Positions 47,900 to 59,939 of a stretch of DNA of 64,000 nucleotides are shown one piece after another. The stretch spans positions 666,001-730,000 of the forward strand of contig JAKOGI010000184.1 in the NCBI GenBank assembly GCA_029747015.1. Direction: 5' to 3'. Under the pieces are notes generated by a model. That model made no database searches, was not told the origin of the DNA, and saw only the letters and a list, made by a program, of their open reading frames with translations. Each line of letters starts with the position of its first letter. The stretch's first letter is position 1. Source of the stretch: Carnegiea gigantea. Lineage: Eukaryota; Streptophyta; Magnoliopsida; Caryophyllales; Cactaceae. The position numbers and the translations under genes were made by a program.

Positions 47900-50800
47900 A
47901 AGAAAAAGGCAAGTGATCTAACAATGGGCTTAATAGTCCCTTAAAAGATATCATACCCGAGAAATCTAACTTGTGTTTTGAATAAAACCATTTTTGAAGC
48001 CGAAACAATTAGTCTGTTTCTTTCAGTAACATTTAAAAGTATCTGTAAATGTTAGAAATGTTGATTTTGTTTTAACTATCAGAGATTGACCTGTTTATAG
48101 AGTTTTGTAAAAATGAAACTTTATGCTGTTTTGCAGCAGAAAGAAAATTGAAAGAGATTTGTTTGCTAAGAATCTTCGTATGAACACCAGATTCATTAAC
48201 ATAAAATGGATAGATTTGTGTTAAAAATGGAGTCCTAAGAATTAGGTCATGAGTAATACTTTAAACAATCAGAAATATATTTTTGAAACAATAATCATTA
48301 TTTTCAATATAATCTTTATTAAGTTTATATTTGATGTTCAAAGGTTCTGCATTGGCGCTGCATAATTATTCTTTTGTTCTTTCACAATACTTAGTAGGTA
48401 TAATTCCCTCTCTTATGCAATTTTGATCAACTCTACTGTTAATGAGAGCAATTGCATTTGTAGAGAAATTATTGACTACTATTTTGACAATGGAATACCA
48501 CTTTTGAAACGTAACTTGAGTTATGGTATGAAGAAATTGTTCTTCTGAGACTTTATTCTCAGGAAATTGTCTGGAATTTTAGAGGAACTCGAAATTTGTG
48601 TTTCCAGGATGGAGAGTTTTACCTAGAGTTCTAGATCAGTAGTTTGGAGATTAATAATCTCTTGTCTAAGATCTCAAACTTGAGCTTTTAGCTTGTTCAG
48701 TTCAATTTGGATGTCTTTTATAGTAAGTTGTTGGAAAGGATTATGTGTTGGATATTTTTGAAATAGTGTGGTTAAGCTAGGAGCTTCTATATCAAACTTA
48801 ATGACTTTCTTTTCTTCAGAATTAAGTCTCTGAGCTTGCTCAGATACCCTTTTTTATGTCATAATCAGAAATCTTTCCTTTTCAGTCAAGTAGGAATTCT
48901 TTGTGATTACTGTTTGTAATAACATTGATTGCTTTGATGGGAGAAGAATCATAGTTGGATTCTTCTTCTTTAGTACTTTGATAGTAATCAACATTATCAT
49001 CTATGTCGGAAGAGTTTTATGCTATAACAGCTAGAAGCTTCTTTTGGAGTTCAGGCTGATCAGCAAGTAACCCATTAATCTTCTTTTCTGCTTTGCACTG
49101 AAAGGCTTTGTGACCTGGTTAACCGCATTTGTAACAAACGATTTGTTTTTTCTGGACCTTATTCTTTCCAAAAGTGGTTGGCTTGGGATGGAACTTGGAG
49201 GCGAAATCTTTGAGGGTTGATTTGTTCTTTTAAATATTTTGCTGGTTTCTTAGCTCGTTTAGCTTTGGAAGAAGGAGCTTTTATTTTTGTAGTTGCAAAT
49301 GCTTTACAGAAAGCTCCCATTTCTTTTTTGGATTGGGCCTTTTGTGATCCATATTTAGCTTGTATTTTGAGTTCATTGCAAAGGATAAGCCCTTCACTAT
49401 TAACAACTCCAAAGATCATACCAAATGTAAGAAAATGGAATGGGATATCATTAGTCGTACAGTGTCGTCTGAGTTTTGAGAGAATTATTTCTCCAAACAG
49501 CTTTGGTAGGCCTACAATAAATCACTCTTTCTAGAAACTTTGTATGCCATCCTCTCTCTTTAAGACATTGGTAAAGAATACATCTTTACACCATCTGTAA
49601 TCTGTGAGAGTTGGGCATCTTAGGTTCATAAGGACAGTTTTGGCAGTGGCTTGTCCTTCTTGAGGATTGCCGATGAAATGAAAAGTGATGGTATGAATTA
49701 GGGTTTCATACGCATCTTGGATTTGTTCACCATGTTCACCCAATTCTCCTGTAGTGTGATTGAGAATAGCTAACCCTTCTTCGAAAAGGTGAGATAATTG
49801 TCCCACCAATTCTTTAATTGTCCAGAGAAACCTAAGATAATTATGGTATCTATATTTTTGTTAGAATATCCATTGGCTTTGTATGCAACAGCTGCTATTC
49901 CCATTTCTTTAATGGTAGATAGCACCTCATGCTCTGATTTGTCGTCAATGTTCCAACCACAGATAAATTGACCATTGTAGTTTCTATTAGTGAATTAGCC
50001 TCTTTCTTCATATTAGATGTCTGGAGGAGTAGGCCTAGGATAATAATTCCTAGTTCTAGCATTTCTCCAGCTATTGATTTTGTTAAGAGTGAGAGGCTCT
50101 TCTTCTTCTTTAAAAGCTTTTTCAAAAGTAGCTATAACCTCTTCTTGGTCACTACTACTAGTAACAGTTTGTTCATCTGTTGAGGAAGATGTGCTGTCAT
50201 TTTGTTGGCAAGTTTTGTCAAGGTAGGTAAGAGCCTTATTTTTGGCAGAGATATCGAGATTTTGATTTGCTTTGAGATGGTACGAAGGATATCTAAATTT
50301 GAGCCTTTTGCTTCGGACAAAGATTCAATGTTTGCTTTGGGAATACTCTTTATAAAGGAAGAGGGTTTTGTATTGGTCCTGCCAATTTCTTTTTTGGAAT
50401 CAATTTTTGCAGAAAGTTGGTTCAATTGTTCAGCAATAGTATTAAGGATACTGTTTGTGTAATTGGCTTGCTCATGAACTTTTTGAGATCACCAAGCTGG
50501 ACAGTGTCGGTATCCATTCTGTCCTGGCCACTTTTGTAAGGAAAAGCAAGAACAGTCTTTTCCTTGGCAAAAAGGTTTATAGGCTGGTGAGTTAGAGGAT
50601 GGACGGAGAGCACACTTGTACCATTAACTAGATGCCATAGTTTTGAAAGATTGGTTTGAACGTTTACACTAGGAAGCGTATAAACATCATTCGAACCCCT
50701 TTTTGACATAAATCTAAGAAACCATAGGAAAAAAGGGATGTTAACTACAAGCTTTTGCATGTCAGCTATCCGTTTCTTTTTGACTTGTTCTCTAAGGTTT

Positions 50801-51938
50801 CTATCAATTTTTACGAACCATAGGCGCTTGGAAGCATTACTGATGTGGTCATAATTTTTCTTAAGGAAAGGCCAACAAATTGTAAAATCTGTTCTTGTGG
50901 GAACATTGCGTCTATATCCTATTCCTGATGAAGAAAGATATGGAGGATCATTGATAACTAGTTCTGGTATGGGTGACCTAAACTGATATTTTTGTGGTTC
51001 TTCAGAAGGATACTTCTTTCTGAGTGGAAATCGAAAAATGATTTTCTATTGGCAAAAGTACTAGGGAGATGTGTAGGTTCACGAAAAGAGCAAAATTGTA
51101 AGAGAAATCAGCCGTCGATTTCCTCTGTGATTTGCTCAACATCGTTCATTTGTTTGGCTTTGTCATGAGAAGCAGATTGGGCGTCTTCTAGCTCAATAGC
51201 TTGTGGAATTATAACTTCATCTATTTGAAAAGTTTTGGAGTAAAACTTGAGGTTTATCATCACCAATTTGAAGTAGAATGGTTTCTTTTGAATTTGAAGG
51301 TAAAGGATTCAAAAAGTTTGTATTGAGGGTTGTAGACATCAATCAAAAATAGACTCTGTACATAATTACAAAGTTTATAAAATCATGTAACTCGTCGCCT
51401 TTAATATGCACATCAAGCTTCAAGCCTTCAGGCTTCATGGGACATAAAAGATCAATATAGAAGTCTAGATAGCAATGGAACAAAATTGGTCCTTTATGTG
51501 TATTAGTGTTAATTGTGGCTGACAGAGGCGATTTGTATTTCTTTAACCTTTTATCTCTTAAGGCAATGTAAATAAGCGCGTTAATTCCTTTTCTTATAAA
51601 ATGTTTAACGCCAACTTGTACTAGTTAATATGCATAAAATAGAATTTGCCTTTTAAATGTATCTGAACAGCTTCCGGTTTGATCAAAGAAATAGTTTGTA
51701 ATCCATTTTGTAGAGTCACGATTTCGTCATGAGTTTTGATTGAAAAGGCAGTTTGAAAGCTAAATGTACCAATTTTGTAAATAGTTTCTATACTAAATTT
51801 GGGAATATCCCAATTATAGAAATTGTCAGGAGAAGGGGCCTTAATGAGGGCATTTGTTCTAATCTCATTACCATTAACTATATCACTATTATGGCTAGCT
51901 ATTCTAAAAGATAATACCTGCCTAAACTTACTTGCCAT
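47900..51938 (-). pseudogene. Unit 4 ORF1, RT core and RNase H deleted
   Basis: The ATG is at 51938 (a second ATG overlaps 3 nt upstream). The movement-protein N terminus is open to 51621 and the region continues to about 51280. The linker (50422-50760) contains DTVQLGDLKK, and coat-protein pieces lie at 49531-49809 and 49159-49419. The zinc knuckle near 49111 has a stop, and the protease triplet has changed to Asn-Ser-Arg near 48435. RT fingers and palm are missing at 48063-48065. A second junction near 47900 (AAAGG shared by both parents) removes RNase H and fuses RT thumb to ORF2. Confidence 0.83.
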
Positions 51939-51941
51939 CAT

Positions 51942-52500
51942 CTATACATAACAAGTGTTGGAAAAAGTTTGGACATGCAGTGTAGATTAAAGACGGGACC
52001 ACTGGGACCACTTACTGGGACCACCTCAACAGGCTGGCCAATGGCTTTACAGTTGATCAATGGCTGATCAATGCCTAACAAATATCACACACATACATGC
52101 ATATGAATGGCTCTAATACCACAGGGGAGAAGGATCAGGAAACACAAAAGAAAATACTGAGAGCAATATAAAACTTTATTAACGAAAAGCTTAAAACATA
52201 AAAGAAAACGTACAGAAATTAATGACTTAAAAGAAGACTTAAGAAAACTTACAGATACTTTTGTAGTAATAATAACTTACAAATTGTCAACTTGAAACTT
52301 GTACAGGGATTTGTAAAACGAAGAGGGCAGAGAAAATTCTATGAGGAGAGAGGGAAGATTTCTCTGATTTTATCGCTAAAATTTTTTAATTCCTCTTTCT
52401 AAATGAAAATGTCTGCCTTATGTGGAGCTAAAAGGAGCTCAATAATAGAGGCAAAATGATGCTTAATTGTCTTCATTTTTCATGTGCCGAAAGTTGGGTT
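51942..52500 (-). promoter_or_regulatory. Unit 4 leader
   Basis: On the minus strand a CACATAAGG at the TATA position (about 52417-52425), AATAAA (52175-52180) and TGGTATTAGAGC (52110-52121) occur in the usual order and spacing. Confidence 0.75.
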
Positions 52501-52765
52501 GCATTTGTCAAAAGGTAGTAGCTTTACTCTGTAGATCTTTTGGAAATTTTATCCTTGAGAACTGTTCATGAGTAGTAATTTTGTCAGTACTATAGATGAA
52601 TAGTGCATTGTTGAAAACTGTAGTGAATAGTGTCTGTCGACAGTTTTGTCTTTACCTACAAAAGAAATACTTTTGTTAATATAATGGTCCTAATTTTTGC
52701 CTAAGGCCAAAACCTTTGCCAGCTCTTTTCTTTTGTCTTTATTTTTGATTTGTTACAGATCATAA

Positions 52766-53810
52766 GGATCTTGAGAATCCTACAGATAATGGATTCATGG
52801 CTTTGTAGCTGACTTTGCTGGACTTGAATTGCCGTTTGTGTCGTCTTTGTCAAGAAGCTTTTGCAGAAATATTTATCGCATGGCGTGGTCATCCTTGAGT
52901 ACTTCGAGGATATCTCTCTATATTTGTGTGAGACCTTTAGCCTAAGATTTTGTAGAGGATGAAGAGACCTTCATCTTGGTGTTGTACTCATTACACCATC
53001 TAATATTATAGATTCGAACAACTGACAGGGAAGAATAGTTAGGAAGATAATTTTGGTATCTGTAATCCCAGCAGAAAATCCAAGTGATGTTAAAGGTCCT
53101 GAAAAATTGTACTTCTTTTGTATAGGTATCATAACCAGGGGTATTTGTGATCCAGAAGTCCCATCCATCCTGGGCTTCACAAGGTAAGATAGAGGGAGAA
53201 CAACAGAACATGGTCCACCAATGATAGGACCAAATGGGAAATGTTGATGAGGCTTTGTTATGAAAGTTAAAAAACCATGAATGAATTTATGGCTTATGGA
53301 AGAAAGCTCTAAACCAAGCCATGCGGTAGTCAATATAATTGTAGGTTGCTGGTTTGAAAGGAACATATAATTGTCTATTTTGAAAAGGATCTTTCCATTG
53401 TTGGAAATTCATAACATTTTTGATAATACATTTTAAATGTAGAATGTAGGAAGGGTTGACATTGTCTTTGGTATGAGTAATATCAACAGACTGGGTATCA
53501 ATGAGAATGAGTTCATAAAATTGTGTAGTTTTTTGTCGGTGGTCACGAAGGTAAGGAGAGCCACCAAAGCTTCTTTGGATTAAATCTCGAATAAGAAAAT
53601 TTCTAGGGGCAATTTTGTAGCTAGTAAGGAAAAGATGCTTAATATATCGAGTGAAGCAATTGTCACATAAATTTTTTGTAGGAGAATTTGTCACCGCAAT
53701 TTTATAAGATAATGGAGGAAATCCGCCAGTGGTAGAAAGGTGTTTTTTCTTGGAACAATTTTGTAGTCATCGGCCATTTATATACCTTTGCGTTTGTCCT
53801 TTTTGCTTAT
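52766..53810 (-). pseudogene. Unit 5 ORF2 (type 1)
   Basis: The start codon is changed to ATA (53810). The open piece 53287-53694 contains CFTRYIKHLFLTSYKIAP, VDITHTKDNVNPSYILHLKC and YNYIDYRMAWFRAFFHKP. Another frame contains DGWDFWITNTPGYDTYTKEV and RTFNITWIFCWDYRYQNYLP (52942-53211). The C terminus is Ser/Lys-rich. The function is unknown. Confidence 0.72.
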
Positions 53811-53869
53811 TGTGAAATCTACATAGTAAGTAATTTTTTCATTCTTTCCGTGCAAGAATTCTTTTGTAA

Positions 53870-56800
53870 GGAAATTTGGTAAAAAATTATTCTCTCCTTT
53901 GATAAATCATTTTCAAAATCAATGGAAGATAAGATAGCTTGCCATCAGGGAGAAATTTGTTTTGAAACTAAATTCTTGATATCCTTTTGTAAAGCATCTT
54001 TTGTTGATTTGGAATCAATTCTGAGAGGGAATTTTTTGTAAAATAGATCATCTTGAAATTTGAAAACGCAAGAACAACCGATAAAATTTCTCTTTTAATA
54101 GTTGAATAATTTTGTTGCGAACCGAGCCAAATGCCAGAATGATTTCCAACTAATTGTTCTTTATCATGCATCCGTTGTTTAAGGATTTCTTTATAAGCTT
54201 TATCAGATATATTTGTTTTAACTATCATAAATGCAGAGGGATGAGCAATACCTAAACATGGTAAAGACTCAACCTTAAGCTTAATTTGTATAACAATGTC
54301 AATATGTACATCAGACTAGGGTTCAAGATTTTTCGTAAGTCTTCTATATAATGGAGCACACAATTGTCTAAGTCCAGGGAAAAAAAAAAATCAGAAATGT
54401 AATTAAGGCAACTAAGAAATCTTTGCAACTATTTCTTATCCTTAATGACATCTGGAAATTTATTTGCAAAGGCAAGTGATCTAATGATGGGCTTAGTAGT
54501 CCTTTGAAAGATATCATGCCTGAGATATCTAACTTGTGTTTTGAAATAAACCATTTTTGAAGCAGAAACAGCCAATCTGTTTCTTTCAGTAACTTCTCAA
54601 ATTACCTCTAAATGTTAGAAATGTTGATTTTGTTTTAATTGTAAGAGATTGACCTATTTGTAGATAGAATAGGTTTATAAAAGCAAAACTTTTCGTTGTT
54701 TAGTACCAGGAAAAAAGTTGAAAGAGATTTGTTTGCCAAGGTTCTGCATTAGCACTGCATAATTATTCTTTTGTTCTTTCACAATACTTAGTAGGTATGA
54801 TTCCTTCTCTTATGTAATTTTGGTCAACTCCTCTATCAATGAGAGCTATTGTATTTGTAGAGAAATCATTGACTACTATTTTGACAATAGAATACTACTT
54901 TTGAAAGGTAACCTGAGATATGGTATGAAGAAATTATTCTTTTGATCTTCATTCTCAGGAACATTTTCAGTGTTTTGAAGATTGTCTCAAATTTTGGAGG
55001 AACTCAGAATTTGTGTTTCCGGGATGGAGAATTTTTTCTGGAGTTCTAGATCAGTGGCTTTGAGATTAATGATCTCTTGTCTAAGATCTGAAACTTGGGC
55101 TTTTAGCTTGTTCACTTCAATTTGGATGTCTTTTGTAATGAGTTGTTAGAAAGGATTTGGTATTGGATATTTTTGAAATAGTTTGGTTAAGCTAGGAGGT
55201 TTTATATCAAACTTAAAGACTTTATTTTCTTCTTTGAGAATTAAGTTGTTAAGCTTGGTCAGATACTCCTTTTCTATGTCATCATCAGAAATCTTTCCTA
55301 TTAGGTTATGTAGGAATTCATTCTGATTTCTGTTTGCAATAATGTTGATTGCTTTGTTAGGAGAAGAATCATAGTCGGATTCTTCTTCCTCAGTACTTTG
55401 ATAGTAATCAACATTATCATCTGTATAAGAAGAGTTTCATGCTAGAACAACTAGAAGCTTACTTTGGAGTTCCGGTTGATCAGCAAATAGCTCATTAATC
55501 TTCTTTTATGTTTTACACTGAAAGGCTTTGTGACCTGGTTTGTCGCATTCATAATAAACGATTTGTTTTTTCCCCGGCCTTCTTCTTTCTATAAGAGGTT
55601 AGCTTGGGATTGGAAGTTGGAGGTGAAATGTTTGAGGGTTGATTTGTTCTTTCGAATCTTTTTCTAATGGCTTTCTGAGCTCGTTTAGCTTTGGAAGAAG
55701 GAGATTTAATTTTTGTAATGCCAAATGCTTCATAGAAAATTCCTATTTCTTTTCTGGATTGGGCATTTTCTAATCCATATTTAGCTTGTATTTTGAGTTC
55801 ATCATAAATTACAAACCCTTCACTTTTGATAACTCCAAAGATCATATCAAATGTACAACGAAGGAAAGGGATATCATCAGCCCCATAATGTTGCCTGAGT
55901 TTTGAGAGAATTCTTTCTCTAAAACAACTTTGGTAGGCCTATAATGAATCGCTCTTTCTAGAAACTTTGCATGCTATCCTCTCTCTTTGAAACATTGATA
56001 AAGAATACATCTTTATACCATTTGTGATCAGTGGGAGTTGGGCATCTTAGGTTGATAACGACAGTTTTGGCTGCGTCTTGAGAATTGTTGATGAAATGAA
56101 GAGTGATGGTGTGAATTAGGGTTTCATACGCATCTTGGATTTGTTCACCATGTTCATCTAATTCTACTGTATTGTGATTGAGAATAGCTAACCTTTCTTC
56201 GAAGATGAGATAATTGTCCCACCAATGTTTTAATTGTCCAGAGAAACCTAGAACAATTATGGTGGCAACATTTTTGTTAGAATATCCATTGACTCTGTAT
56301 ACAGTGGCAGCTGCTATTCGCATTTCTTCAATGGTAGATAGCACCTCATGCTCTGATTTACCATCAATGTTCCAACCGCAGATAGATTGACCATTGTAGT
56401 TTCTATTAGTGAATTGGTCTCTTTCTTCATATTGGATATTTGGAGGAGTAAGCTCAGGATAATAATTCCTAGTTCGAGCGTTCCCCAGCTATCGATTCTA
56501 TTAAGAGCGAGAGGGTCTTCTTCTTCTTTGAAAGTTTTTTGGATAGTAGCTATGACCTCTTCTTGGTCACTAGTACTAGTAATAGATTCTTCAGCTATTG
56601 AGGAAGATGTGCTGTCATTTTATTGGCAAGTTTTGTTAAGGCAGGTAAGGGCCTTATTTTTAGCAGAAATGTCGAGATCTTTGATTTACTTCGAGATGGA
56701 ACAAAGGATACCTAAATTTGAGCTTTTTGCTTTGGACAAAGATTCAACGTTTGCTTCAGGAGCACTGTCTAATTTGCCAATTGTTTTAGAAACATTCTCT

Positions 56801-58387
56801 GTAAAGGAAGAGGATTTTGTAGTGGTGCTGGCAACTTCTTTTTTGGAATCAGTTTTTGCAGAAAGTTGGTTCAATTATTCAATAATAGTATTGTGGATGG
56901 CATTTGTGTAATTGGCTTGCTCATGAACTTTCTTGAGATCACCAAGCTGGATAGTATCAGTATCCATTCCCTCCTGGCCACTTTTGTAAGGCAAAGCATA
57001 AACAGTCTTTTCCTTGACAAAAAGCTTTATAGGTTAGTGAGTCGGAGGATAGACAAAGACCATGCTTATATAATCAAGTAAATGCCATACTTTTGAAAGG
57101 TTGGTTTAAACGTTTATACTGGGAAGGGTGTAAGCATCATTCATACCCTTTTTTGACATAAGTGTAAGAAACTATAGGGAAAAAGGGATGTTGACTATAA
57201 GCTTTTGCATGTTAGCTATCCAATCCTTTTTGAGTTCTTCTCTAAGGTTTTTATCAATTTGATTAAACCATTGGCGCTTGGAAGTATTATTGGTGGAGTA
57301 ATAGTCTTCCTTAAGGAAAGGCCAATCAATTGTAAAATTTGTTCTTGTGAGAACATTACATCTATGTCCTATTCCTGATGAAGAAGGAGATGGAAGATAA
57401 TTGATAACTAGTTCTGGTATGGTCAACTTGAACTGATATTTTTGTGGCTCTTCAGAAGGGATACTTCTGTCTGAGTAGAAATCGAAAAATGATTTTCTAC
57501 TAGCAGAAGTACCAGGGAGATTTGTAGGTTCACGAAAAGAGTGGAATCATAAGAGAACTCGGCCAACGGGTTCCTCTATGATTTACTCAATATCGTTCGT
57601 TTGTTTAGCTTTATCATGAGAAGCAGACTGGGCGTCTTCTAGCTCAATAGCTTCTGGAAATACTTCATCCCATTTAAGAAGTTTTGGAGTAAAAACTTGA
57701 GGTTTATCATCTGCAATTTGAAGTAGAATGGTTTCCTTTGAATTTGAGGGTAAAGGATTCAAAAATTGTGTTAAGGTTTGTAGACATCAATCCAAACTAG
57801 ACTCTGTATATAATTGTAAAGTCTTTGAAATCATAAAACTCGTCACCTTGAATATGCACATCAAGCTTCAAGGCTTTAGGTGTCCTGGGACAAGAAAGAC
57901 CAACACAAAAGTCCGGATAGCAATTCAAGAAAATTGGTGCATTATGTATATTGGTGTTAATCATGGCTAATATAGATGATTTGTATTTCTTTGACCTTTG
58001 GTCTCTTTAAGCCATTTAAATAGGTGCATTAATTCCTTTTCTTATAAAAGGTTTAACAGCAACTTGTACTAATCCAATACGCATAAAATGATATTTGTCT
58101 TTTAAATGTGTCTGAATAGCTTCTGGTTTGATAAAAGAAATAGTTTATAATCCATTTTGCAAACTCATAATTTCTTCATGAGTTTTGATTGAAAAGGCAG
58201 TTTGAAAGCTAAATGTACCAATTTTGTGAATAGTTTCTATGCTAACTTTTGGAATATCCTAATTGTAGAAATTGTCAGGAGAAGGGGCCTTAATAAGGGC
58301 ATTTGTTCTAATCTCATTACTATTAACTATATCACTATTATGGCCATCTATTCTAAAAGATGATAACTTCGTAAACTTACTAGCCAT
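53870..58387 (-). pseudogene. Unit 5 ORF1, RT core deleted
   Basis: The ATG is at 58387. Movement protein reaches about 57720, then the linker follows with a MDTDTIQLGDLKK-like segment near 56940. Coat protein (55958-56344 and 55549-55845) shows NGYSNKNVATIIVLGFSGQL and a KHWWDNYL stretch, the conserved core. The knuckle near 55527 has lost its first Cys (Tyr) and the protease triplet is Asp-Arg-Gly near 54836. The RT fingers and palm are missing at 54626-54629. RNase H continues to about 53870. Confidence 0.85.
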
Positions 58388-58920
58388 CGTCTATGAATAA
58401 GCAATGTTGATAAAAGTCTGGACACGCAGTGCAGATTAAAGACGGGACCACTAGGACCACTTACTGGGACTACCTCAATAGGCTGACCAACGGTTGACCA
58501 ACCGCTAACCAATGCCTAACAAATATCACACATAGACATGGACATGAATGGCTCTGACACCAGAGGGGAAAAGGATTGGAAAACGCGAAAGAAAACACTG
58601 AGAGTAATATAAAACTTTATTAAACAAAAGCTTAGAACACAAATGAAAACATATAGAAATTAAGGATTTAATAGATAACTTAAGAAAACTTATAGATACT
58701 TTTGTAGTAATAATAACTTGCAAATTGTCAGTTTGAAACTTGTACAGGGATTTGTAAAATGAAGAGAATAGAGAAAATTCTAAGAGGAGAGAGGGTAGAT
58801 TTTTCTGATTTTGTTGCTGAAATTTTTTGATGCCTTCTTCTAAATGAAACATCTGCCTTATATAGGGCTCAAAGGAGCTCAATAATAGAGGCACAATAAT
58901 GCTCGATTGTCTTCATTGTT
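58388..58920 (-). promoter_or_regulatory. Unit 5 leader with the best-preserved pararetroviral promoter
   Basis: On the minus strand TATATAA (58858-58864, within GCCCTATATAAGGC) is followed about 240 nt later by AATAAA (58616-58621) and then by TGGTGTCAGAGC (58551-58562, one change). A poly(A) signal between start site and primer site fits the terminally redundant pregenomic RNA of Caulimoviridae. Confidence 0.8.
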
Positions 58921-59219
58921 CATGCACCGAACGTTCGGTTGCATTTGTCAAACGGTAGTAGCTTTACTCTGTAGAGATTTTGAAAATTTTAACCTAGAAA
59001 ACTGTTCACGAATAGTAATTTGTCAATATTATAGATGAATAGTACATTGTTGGGGAGCTGTAGTGAATAGTGGCTGTCAATAGTTTTGTCTTTACCTACA
59101 AAAGAAAGATTTTTGTTAAGAAAATGGCCTTAATTTTTGCCAAAGGTCAAGACCTTTGTGGACTCTTTTCTTTTGTCTTTGATTTTGATTTGTCATAGAT
59201 CATGAGGATCTTAAGAGTT

Positions 59220-59391
59220 CTATAAATCACAGATTCTTGTTTTTGTAGCCGACTCTACTAAGCTTGAATCATCTTTTGAGTCGTCTTTGTTAAGAAGCCT
59301 TTTGTTGAAAGATTTATCACATAGCGAGGTCATCCTTGAGTACTTTGAGGATATCTCACTATTTTTGTATAAGACCTTTAGTCTACTAATA
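59220..59391 (-). pseudogene. Unit 6 tail of type-1 ORF2
   Basis: The C-terminal Lys/Asp/Ser-rich end of the type-1 ORF2 (LLNKDDSKDDSSLVESATKT) follows the type-X frame after an abrupt change of sequence near 59391. The same segment ends ORF2 in units 2-5. Confidence 0.7.
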
Positions 59392-59904
59392 TTAAGAGAA
59401 TTCTTGTAGAAATTTGCATTGTAACCCATCATTTATGTGAATAAGGCAGGAAGTATCAAATTGTATAGAACACTGAAGAGGTATTAGAACATGAGAATTG
59501 CTTTGGTCAAAAGGGCAAATACGAAGATCAAGGAAGATTTTTGAGATAAATTGGAAAATATATGGTTCAAAAGCTGTCCAATATTCGAATTGTTTGTGGA
59601 AAAATCTAAATGTTTCAGTGTATCCAATGGCCATAATGATGAGCGCAGTGTGATTGTTAACATCTTGCACAAGTGTTTGATGGGCTTTAACAATTTTGAG
59701 GCAATGGTAAGAAGGTATTTCTACAAAAACATACCATTCTTGGTAGTCGATGAAAATTGCATATTGATTGTATCTAGGTTCAGAAAAGGAGGTATAGTAG
59801 AGTTCATGGTCACAAAGGTAAAAAAGAAGAGGTTCATATGGGTATTTTGTAATTTGGGATGAGAAGAGAATTTGTTTGTCTGAACAACTGTCTTTGCTAT
59901 TTAT
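59392..59904 (-). pseudogene. Unit 6 alternative ORF2 (type X)
   Basis: In the slot right after RNase H, with the start changed to ATA (59904), the frame contains YPYEPLLFYLCDHELYYTSF and a YAIFIDYQEWYVFVEIPSYH stretch. It then stays open (59392-59670) with FFHKQFEYWTAFEPYIFQF, KIFLDLRICPFDQSNSHVLI and CSIQFDTSC. It is unlike the type-1 ORF2 beyond the first few codons and I do not recognise its family. It ends at a junction near 59391 with the tail of the type-1 ORF2. Only unit 1 carries a matching piece. Confidence 0.65.
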
Positions 59905-59939
59905 GGTGAATCCTGCATAGGAAGAATTTTATCATTCTT

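Noticed and set aside
56387..56911. Long plus-strand frames in the viral array (also 39698-39958, 59551-59862 and 62737-63177)
   Set aside because: They are opposite-strand shadows of ORF1 or ORF2 coding sequence.
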